A stretch of 58,397 nt of DNA, taken from contig JAUZOM010000002.1 in NCBI GenBank assembly GCA_030706465.1, positions 1 through 58,397 of the forward strand, given 5' to 3'. Both the position numbers and the translations under genes were made by a program. Every line of letters starts with the position of its first letter. The stretch's first letter is position 1. This stretch comes from Bacteroidota bacterium. GTDB taxonomy: Bacteria > Bacteroidota > Bacteroidia > Bacteroidales > Paludibacteraceae. Under the pieces are notes generated by a model. That model was not told the DNA's origin. It saw only the letters and a list, made by a program, of their open reading frames with translations, and ran no database searches. This document shows, piece after piece, positions 52,542 through 58,397 of the stretch.

Positions 52542-53615
52542 ATGACAGAACAAAATAATAAAATACGTATTAAGGATATCGCCATTTTGGCCGGCGTGTC
52601 GGAAGGAACCGTAGACCGGGTATTGCATGACCGGGGAGATGTTTCGGAAAAGAGCCGGGAAGCCGTTAAGAAAGTCTTGACGGAAATAAATTATTCGCCC
52701 AACCTGTTTGCACGCTCCCTGGCTTCCAAAAAACAATACAAGTTTATTTGCCTTTTTCCGGCCCATCAGACGGGCAGTTATTGGGAAAAAGTTGATAAAG
52801 GTTTCGACTTGGCAGCGGACGATTTTTCACTGCATAATGTCCTGATAGAAAAGACGTATTTTGATCAATACGATTCACAGTCGTTTCGGAATGCTTCGAA
52901 TATCATCTTGCTGAAAGAGCCCGATGCCGTTTTTATTGCACCTATTTTCAGGGAAGAAGCATTGAGACTCACAACAGAATTGACCCGATTACATATTCCA
53001 TTCTCTTTTATCGATTCATTGATTGAAGAAGCGGATTACGTGACCTATTATGGCCAGAATTCTTTCCAGAGCGGTTACATAGCGGCCAAATTGTTGTTAA
53101 GCTCTTTGCCGGAAGGTTCACAAATACTTGTGGCAAGAACCCGGCGTAAAGGGTCGGTGTCAAACCAGACGCTTGCACGCTATAATGGATTTATTCAATA
53201 TATTCAGGAGCATCATCTCAATGATCAGATAGAATTAATTAATGTGGAATTTAAAAACGATGATGAAAACGCAAACCGGGAAATTTTACAGAATACCTTT
53301 TCCACTCATTCGGAGATAAAGGCCGCCATCACCTTCAATTCAAAGGTTTATAGACTGGCCATGCATCTGGCTGAATTAAACCATACAAATATCCGATTAA
53401 TCGGCTACGACTTGCTGGAACAGAATGTTACTTACCTGCAGCAAGGAGTTATTAATTATCTGATTGGACAACGTCCTGATAAACAAGCTTATTTTTCAAT
53501 CAGGGATATGTGCCGGCAGCTTATTTTCAGACAGGAAATAAAAAAAATAAATTTTGTTCCCATCGATATTTTAATGAAAGACAATATCGAGGATTATTTA
53601 AACTTTACGGAATAA
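52542..53615 (+). CDS. LacI family transcriptional regulator of the uronate locus
   Basis: A 357-residue protein started at MTEQNNKIRI (52542). Residues 9-30 are the LacI helix-turn-helix (IRIKDIAILAGVSEGTVDRVLHD), the hinge follows at about 50-62, and the rest is a periplasmic-binding-protein-like effector domain (FICLFPAHQTGSYWEKVDKGF). Position at the head of the uronate genes, and three shared palindromes at its own and the uxaC promoters, make it the probable local regulator. The effector is likely a uronate pathway intermediate (inference). Confidence 0.88.
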   Translation: MTEQNNKIRIKDIAILAGVSEGTVDRVLHDRGDVSEKSREAVKKVLTEINYSPNLFARSLASKKQYKFICLFPAHQTGSYWEKVDKGFDLAADDFSLHNVLIEKTYFDQYDSQSFRNASNIILLKEPDAVFIAPIFREEALRLTTELTRLHIPFSFIDSLIEEADYVTYYGQNSFQSGYIAAKLLLSSLPEGSQILVARTRRKGSVSNQTLARYNGFIQYIQEHHLNDQIELINVEFKNDDENANREILQNTFSTHSEIKAAITFNSKVYRLAMHLAELNHTNIRLIGYDLLEQNVTYLQQGVINYLIGQRPDKQAYFSIRDMCRQLIFRQEIKKINFVPIDILMKDNIEDYLNFTE

Positions 53616-53669
53616 AATGGTTCGAGCATGAGGTGTTGAGTCAAGTGTACGGAAATTATTCACTCAATC

Positions 53670-53693
53670 AACCAATTAACCAATTAACTAATT
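53670..53693 (+). repeat. short tandem octamer between lacI and uxaE
   Basis: AACCAATT, AACCAATT, AACTAATT in succession. It precedes the uxaE start by 20 bp. A half operator-like word GTGTACGGA lies at 53645-53653. Confidence 0.7.
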
Positions 53694-53712
53694 AACAAAT
53701 CACAGAATACAA

Positions 53713-54984
53713 ATGAAATTAGGCAAATACAGTATCGGTACGGGTGACCGGTTTTCGCATCAGGGAGTTGCACAACTGCGGGCGATTATGAACGCAAATC
53801 AATCGGGTTTGGACATAACCCCGGTTTGGAATAAGTCGAACCGGGAGCATCAGTATGTTCATTCCCAACCGTCCGATGTACGGAACGAAGCGGATGCAGC
53901 TGTCAAAGCGCTGGGATTTACCGGAAGATACTTTGTGGATGCCGATCATATCAATTTAGGAAATGTAGCTCCTTTTGTTGAGACTGCCGATTTCTTTACA
54001 CTCGATGTCGCTTCTTTCATTGGTAAAAAATGCAAGAAAGAAGATATTATCGCCTTTGTTGCTTCCTGTGAAAATTATGTCGGTAAATTAGAAATTCCGG
54101 GCATTAAGTATCCCCTGATTGTGACAGTGGATTTATTGAAACATATTGCTTTGAAATTTCTGGTTGCCACCCAACATGCCGCTGAACTCTACAACTTTTT
54201 GAAGACGGCCAAAGGGGAAGGTAATTTTATTACCGAAGTATCGATGGACGAAGTGGAAAGCCCGCAAACACCCATTGAATTGTTATTTATACTGAAAATG
54301 CTTGCCGACAGAGGGGTTCCGGCACAAACCATAGCTCCCAAGTTTACAGGACGATTCAATAAAGGGGTCGATTATACGGGTAATATCCAACAGTTTGCGA
54401 AAGAATTTGAAGAAGATGTTTTAGTGATCGATTATGCGGTGAAAGAATTCGGACTTCCGGAAGAATTGAAGCTGAGTATCCATTCCGGGAGCGACAAATT
54501 TTCCATTTACCCGGTTATGGCACAGGTTATCCGGAAATACGACAAGGGAATTCATCTTAAAACAGCCGGTACCACCTGGCTCGAAGAAGTGACCGGCCTG
54601 GCTGTTGCCGACGGCGAAGGACTAAAGGCTGCCAAAATGATTTATGCCCATTCGCTGGGTCGCAAAAACGAATTATGTGCTCCCTATGCCGATGTGATTG
54701 ACATAGACGTTTCAAGGCTTCCATCGGTGGAAGAAGTAAATACCTGGACCAGTGAGAAATTTGCCAATACACTCCGCCATATACCCGGGCATCCTGATTA
54801 TAATCCTGATTTCCGCCAACTGATACATGTGGCTTATAAAGTAGCTTCCGAAATGGGGAGAGAATATACCAACCTGTTGGAAAAATACTCTGAAATAATC
54901 GGTGCCTGTGTGGAAGAGAATATTTACGAGCGCCATTTAAAACGGTTGTTCAATTTACAGGCAAATACAATAGAAACAGAATAG
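53713..54984 (+). CDS. uxaE: tagaturonate epimerase (UxaE family)
   Basis: A 423-residue protein. The family blocks are YSIGTGDRFSHQGVAQL at the start, RYFVDADHINLGNV, APKFTGRFNKGVDYTGN and LKLSIHSGSDKFSIYPVM; conserved His, Asp and Lys residues in these probably bind metal and sugar. UxaE interconverts tagaturonate and fructuronate at C-3, as described in Thermotoga. Here it would replace the separate altronate branch (UxaB, UxaA), neither of which is in the window. It is 97 bp after lacI and 73 bp before the reductase gene. Confidence 0.82.
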   Translation: MKLGKYSIGTGDRFSHQGVAQLRAIMNANQSGLDITPVWNKSNREHQYVHSQPSDVRNEADAAVKALGFTGRYFVDADHINLGNVAPFVETADFFTLDVASFIGKKCKKEDIIAFVASCENYVGKLEIPGIKYPLIVTVDLLKHIALKFLVATQHAAELYNFLKTAKGEGNFITEVSMDEVESPQTPIELLFILKMLADRGVPAQTIAPKFTGRFNKGVDYTGNIQQFAKEFEEDVLVIDYAVKEFGLPEELKLSIHSGSDKFSIYPVMAQVIRKYDKGIHLKTAGTTWLEEVTGLAVADGEGLKAAKMIYAHSLGRKNELCAPYADVIDIDVSRLPSVEEVNTWTSEKFANTLRHIPGHPDYNPDFRQLIHVAYKVASEMGREYTNLLEKYSEIIGACVEENIYERHLKRLFNLQANTIETE

Positions 54985-55057
54985 ATATACAATTGAAATA
55001 TAAAAGTTACTAACCAAATTCGTAAGATTCGCTTTAATTCGTGTAATTTATAAAAAT

Positions 55058-55870
55058 ATGAAAGACTTATTTAATATCAAAAATAAAGTGGTAGTCATCA
55101 CCGGCGGAACAGGGGTACTGGGAAGTTGCATGGTCGAATATCTGGCGGAACAGGGTGCAAAAGTGGTTGTTTTGGCAAGGAATAAAGCAACTGGTGATAA
55201 ATTGATACACGGAATACTTGCAAAAGGATTCGAAGCCCTGTTTTTACAATCGGATGTGAACGATAAAGAACTATTGGAACAAAATTCAAAAGATATAGTT
55301 GCAAAATATGGCCGCATCGATGTGCTGATTAATGGGGCAGGTGGAAATATGCCCGGGGCAACGATCGGACCGGATAATTCTATTTTTGATTTGGATGTAG
55401 ATGCATTTAAGAAAGTGGTGGACCTGAACTTGTTTGGCACTGTACTGCCCACCCTGGTTTTTGCTAAAGTAATGATTAAACAAAAACAGGGAAACATCAT
55501 CAACATTTCATCGGAATCGGCACTTCGTCCGTTGACACGCGTGGTTGGTTATGGGGCTGCTAAAGCTGCTGTAACAAATTTTACCAAATACCTAGCCATT
55601 GAACTGGCAACCAAATACGGTGAAGGATTACGAGTAAATGCCATGGCACCAGGTTTTTTTATATCGGAACAAAACCGGAGCCTGTTGACAAATCCTGACG
55701 GTACCTATACCGACAGAGGAAATACAATTATTGCCCACACTCCGTTTAAACGTTTTGGTGAACCAGAAGAATTACTTGGCACCCTGCATTGGCTGGCCAG
55801 TGACGCTTCTAAATTTGTAAACGGTACCGTAACAGTTGTTGATGGGGGTTTTGATGTGTTCTGTATTTAA
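55058..55870 (+). CDS. SDR family oxidoreductase, probable fructuronate reductase
   Basis: A 270-residue classical short-chain dehydrogenase. The cofactor loop is TGGTGVLG (15-22), NGAGG marks the central sheet, and the catalytic site is serine in NISSESAL with Y165-GAA-K169. SAPGFF-type C-terminal MAPGFFISEQNR follows. Position between uxaE and uxuA makes fructuronate to mannonate reduction (the UxuB step, but by an SDR rather than the long-chain mannitol dehydrogenase family) the likely role; specificity is inferred from context only. Confidence 0.82.
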   Translation: MKDLFNIKNKVVVITGGTGVLGSCMVEYLAEQGAKVVVLARNKATGDKLIHGILAKGFEALFLQSDVNDKELLEQNSKDIVAKYGRIDVLINGAGGNMPGATIGPDNSIFDLDVDAFKKVVDLNLFGTVLPTLVFAKVMIKQKQGNIINISSESALRPLTRVVGYGAAKAAVTNFTKYLAIELATKYGEGLRVNAMAPGFFISEQNRSLLTNPDGTYTDRGNTIIAHTPFKRFGEPEELLGTLHWLASDASKFVNGTVTVVDGGFDVFCI

Positions 55871-56244
55871 GAAAAAACCTATCGTTCCTAACCCGAATAA
55901 GACAGAACGCAAATGAAACTAAGATTTTTTGTGTCAATTTAAATAGCCTTTATTTTAATTATCTAAATACCAAACCAGACAAACACATAAATTTTAAATA
56001 TAACATATTCTTATAAAATAAGTTATCCTATTGTTTCTAAATTTATACTGAAAGTATTATTTTATTTAGTACGACAGATTAATGTTCCTATTTACCTCTA
56101 TAAAAAAGGTAGAAGACGACAATTTTGTCTTTGTGTGATAGGGATATATTAATAAAAAAGATTTGCGATTAATTAACCAGCGTGTTGATTTACATTTCTC
56201 TTTTGGTATGGAGAGGCGTAAACACACTTCAAATTCAATTCAAC
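55871..56244. other. 374-bp spacer before uxuA
   Basis: AT-rich, with no gene. A GACAGAACGCAAATGAAA word near 55902 resembles GACAGAACACAAAGAAAA near 57450 in the next spacer, so these could be decayed copies of a short repeat. No operator of the CCGTGTYCG type was found here. Confidence 0.3.
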
Positions 56245-57414
56245 ATGTATTTATGTAAACAATCCTGGAGATGGTACGGTCCAAATGATCCCGTATCGCT
56301 CTCAGATATTCGTCAGGCAGGTGCCACCGATATAGTAACAGCCTTGCATCAAATACCCAACGGGGACGTGTGGCCTGTAGAAGCAATTTTAGAACGTAAA
56401 AAAATAGTAGCAGACGCCGGACTTGTCTGGTCGGTGGTGGAAAGTGTTCCGGTACACGAAGACATAAAAAAACAGACCGGAAACTTCAAAACATACATTG
56501 AAAATTATAAACAAACCATCCTGAATCTGGCTGAATGCGATATCCGGATAGTAACCTATAACTTCATGCCGGTATTGGACTGGACCCGGACCGATTTAGC
56601 CTATACATTACCCGACGGATCAAAAGCATTACGCTTCGAGATGGCTGCTTTTGTGGCATTCGATCTGTTTATCCTGAAACGTCCGAATGCTGAAAAAGAC
56701 TATACTCCGGAACAAATTAGCAAAGCAAGACTCCGCTTTGAAGGGATGAGTGAAGTCGAGAAGGAAACACTTACCCGAAATATGATAGCCGGTCTACCGG
56801 GCGCAGAAGAGAGTTTCACCATAGAACAATTTCAGGCAGCATTGGATACCTATGCCTGTGTGAATGAAGACCAATTACGGAATAACCTGTTTTATTTTAT
56901 CAATGAAATAGCTTTTGTTGCCGATCAGGTTGGAGTAAAGATGGCCATTCATCCGGACGATCCTCCCCGTTCAATTTTAGGGTTACCCCGCATTTTAAGT
57001 ACGGCACAAGATGTCAGGAAGCTTTTTGCTGCCGTACCCAGCCTGGCAAACGGGATTTGTTTATGTACCGGTTCTTTTGGAGTGTCATCAGTCAATGATT
57101 TAACCTCCATGTTACATGAATTTGGCGAACGATTGTATTATGTCCATTTCCGGAGCACAAGACGCAATGCGGAAGGAGATTTTTATGAAGATAACCACCT
57201 GGAAGGGGATGTGGATATGTATGAAGCGATGAAAGCCTTGTTGATGGTAGAGTATACCTATAAACGGAATATTCCCATGCGCCCGGATCACGGACATCAA
57301 ATGATCGATGATTTACATAAAAAGACGAATCCGGGGTATTCCTGCATTGGCATGCTCCGTGGGATGGCTGAATTACGTGGACTGGAGATGGGAATTTCGA
57401 GGACACTATTTTAA
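56245..57414 (+). CDS. uxuA: mannonate dehydratase
   Basis: A 389-residue protein (E. coli UxuA has 394), started at [15 protein letters not shown], the usual UxuA opening; the ATG 21 codons upstream gives an unsupported extension. [46 protein letters not shown] and RPDHGHQM are the metal-site and substrate blocks. It dehydrates mannonate to KDG, the substrate of KdgK. Confidence 0.95.
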   Translation: MYLCKQSWRWYGPNDPVSLSDIRQAGATDIVTALHQIPNGDVWPVEAILERKKIVADAGLVWSVVESVPVHEDIKKQTGNFKTYIENYKQTILNLAECDIRIVTYNFMPVLDWTRTDLAYTLPDGSKALRFEMAAFVAFDLFILKRPNAEKDYTPEQISKARLRFEGMSEVEKETLTRNMIAGLPGAEESFTIEQFQAALDTYACVNEDQLRNNLFYFINEIAFVADQVGVKMAIHPDDPPRSILGLPRILSTAQDVRKLFAAVPSLANGICLCTGSFGVSSVNDLTSMLHEFGERLYYVHFRSTRRNAEGDFYEDNHLEGDVDMYEAMKALLMVEYTYKRNIPMRPDHGHQMIDDLHKKTNPGYSCIGMLRGMAELRGLEMGISRTLF

Positions 57415-57723
57415 ATGCCCCTAACCTGAACTTATCGGAACCAAAAAGACAGAACACAAAGAAAATTTGCACAAATCGAAGCTGCCTGTTTGTCGGTAGA
57501 AAGATTGACGTTTTTTTGATTTTCTTATATGACTTTAAATAGCTGATAATTTGATATACAGTTAAATGCCATGTCAAAAAACACACGAATTTGCAAGTTA
57601 AAGTACTAAGGAAGAAGTATAAAACTGTCATTTCCAATGATAAATCAGACTTTTCAATTATTAAACAAAACAATACTGACTTCAATTCCCTAAAAGAAAA
57701 TTGAAGCCTAAAAATCCGATATT
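57415..57723. other. spacer before the second PfkB kinase
   Basis: About 309 bp, AT-rich. No terminator, RNA gene or operator of the locus type is recognised. Confidence 0.3.
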
Positions 57724-58397
57724 ATGAGTTTAGAACTAAAGAAAAATTATACTTATTCTTTGCTAGTGGCTACCAGCATGGGAATCCGCATCACTCCGGT
57801 AAACGGACAACCCGTACATAGCAGCCATTTATTTGAAATGCAGGCTACCAGCGCTGAAACCAATGTGGCCAGTATAGCTTCCATTTTAGGTCTACCTGTG
57901 AAAATATTGACTACTTTTGTAAAGGACAGCCCGATTGCACAATTCATAAAAAGTGATTTAAAAAGCCGTCACATGGATTATGAGGGGCCTGAATTGGCAC
58001 AAGGTGGTCCATGGGGTTACCGTCATCAGTTTAATATAGCCGACAGTGGTTTCGGGTTGAGAGGACCACGTGTCTTGAATGATCGGGCAGGGGAAGTGGG
58101 TTGTACGCTAAATGTAAAGGATTTTGACCTGGAACGTATTTTTGCAAAAGAAGGAGTACAGATATTACACTTATCCGGATTGATTGGGGCCCTATCAACC
58201 GAAACAAGTGAATTTTGCCTGCAACTGGCACGTTTTGCCAAAAAGAACGGTACCCGCATTTCGTTTGATCTGAATTACCGGGAGTCGTTTTGGAAAGGCC
58301 GTAATCAGGAATTGCGCGATATTTTCACTGAAATAGCTTCAATTGCCGATATCCTGATAGGAAATGAAGAAGATTTTCAACTATGTTTGGGTATTGA
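57724..58397 (+). CDS. PfkB family sugar kinase, 3' end outside the window
   Basis: An open frame from ATG 57724 to the window end (about 224 residues visible). The N-terminal beta strands, QATSAETNVASIASILGL sugar-binding block, GPRVLNDRAGE and ILHLSGLIGAL match PfkB/2-keto-3-deoxygluconate kinase proteins, and SFDLNYRESFWKG is the conserved acceptor-side segment. It is not a close copy of KdgK at 48338. As the last gene of the plus-strand uronate run it is likely a second KDG kinase or a kinase for a related keto-sugar acid. Confidence 0.85.
   Translation, partial: MSLELKKNYTYSLLVATSMGIRITPVNGQPVHSSHLFEMQATSAETNVASIASILGLPVKILTTFVKDSPIAQFIKSDLKSRHMDYEGPELAQGGPWGYRHQFNIADSGFGLRGPRVLNDRAGEVGCTLNVKDFDLERIFAKEGVQILHLSGLIGALSTETSEFCLQLARFAKKNGTRISFDLNYRESFWKGRNQELRDIFTEIASIADILIGNEEDFQLCLGI

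Noticed and set aside
55048-55506. 152-codon minus-strand open frame over the SDR gene
   Set aside because: Antisense to conserved SDR motifs; no signature of its own.
56182-56244. Upstream ATG as the uxuA start
   Set aside because: The extra 21 residues are not conserved, and [13 protein letters not shown] at 56245 is the standard UxuA N-terminus.
57092-57685. 197-codon minus-strand open frame
   Set aside because: It overlaps the strongly supported uxuA gene in antisense and has no family likeness.

Overview
The window looks like a chromosomal segment of a Bacteroidota (order Bacteroidales-like) bacterium. The signs are: several upstream regions with the Bacteroidetes-type promoter TTTG-N19..21-TAnnTTTG and almost no Shine-Dalgarno sequences; a MurF-alanine racemase fusion; a type IX secretion (T9SS) sorting domain on a 1476-residue surface protein; DUF4251, GSCFA and RprY-type regulator families; and moderate to low GC content. 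The species cannot be named from this sequence alone.

Layout. 1-4.5 kb: the end of a Mut7-C RNase-like gene cut by the window edge, a secreted serine hydrolase, and a four-gene minus-strand unit (thioesterase, HD phosphohydrolase, acetyltransferase, methyltransferase) behind a clear promoter. 4.9-15.5 kb (plus strand): secreted esterase, DUF554 membrane protein, a three-part acyl-CoA carboxylase (carboxyltransferase, biotin carboxylase, biotin carrier), a phosphoesterase, MurF-Alr and a universal stress protein. 15.6-24 kb: YceI, a CBM9-like protein, a nitronate-monooxygenase-type flavoprotein, a DEDDh exonuclease, thiol peroxidase, a metzincin-like lipoprotein, a cytoplasmic GH13 enzyme and a DUF4251 lipoprotein. 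24.4-32.5 kb: a PycB/OadA-type carboxyltransferase whose biotinyl-like tail lacks the biotin lysine, an amino-acid permease, a regulator that has lost nearly all of its receiver domain, an epimerase, an Nramp transporter and overlapping queD-queE. 32.5-36.8 kb: a compact six-gene minus-strand operon (DUF3298 lipoprotein, nitroreductase, DUF5668-like, DUF2520, UbiA prenyltransferase, Maf). 39-46 kb: the T9SS protein, a small protein with a PID-CTERM-like tail, a Lys/Cys-rich secreted peptide and a GSCFA protein.

46-58.4 kb is a complete hexuronate (galacturonate/glucuronate) catabolic locus: transporter, KDPG/KDG aldolase, KDG kinase and uronate isomerase on the minus strand; LacI regulator, tagaturonate epimerase (UxaE), SDR-type fructuronate reductase, mannonate dehydratase and a second PfkB kinase (cut by the right edge) on the plus strand. 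Galacturonate would be funnelled into the mannonate branch by epimerisation, with no altronate branch present. Three near-identical operator-like palindromes (consensus CCGTGTYCGYMCACRR) lie at the uxaC and lacI promoters. A different palindrome, TTGGTCGACCAA, lies at the kdgK promoter, suggesting a second, GntR/FadR-type input.

The most unusual signal is a dispersed non-coding repeat present three times (about 19.47-19.83 kb inverted; 37.06-37.80 kb; 51.34-52.01 kb). Each copy is organised as a roughly 200-bp imperfect hairpin whose arms are tandem 11-bp units (GGGTTCRGWTA-type) around a GGTNNACC centre. Unit number differs between copies (7, 4 and 6 on the long arm). One copy sits inside the divergent uronate control region. 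I do not recognise this family.
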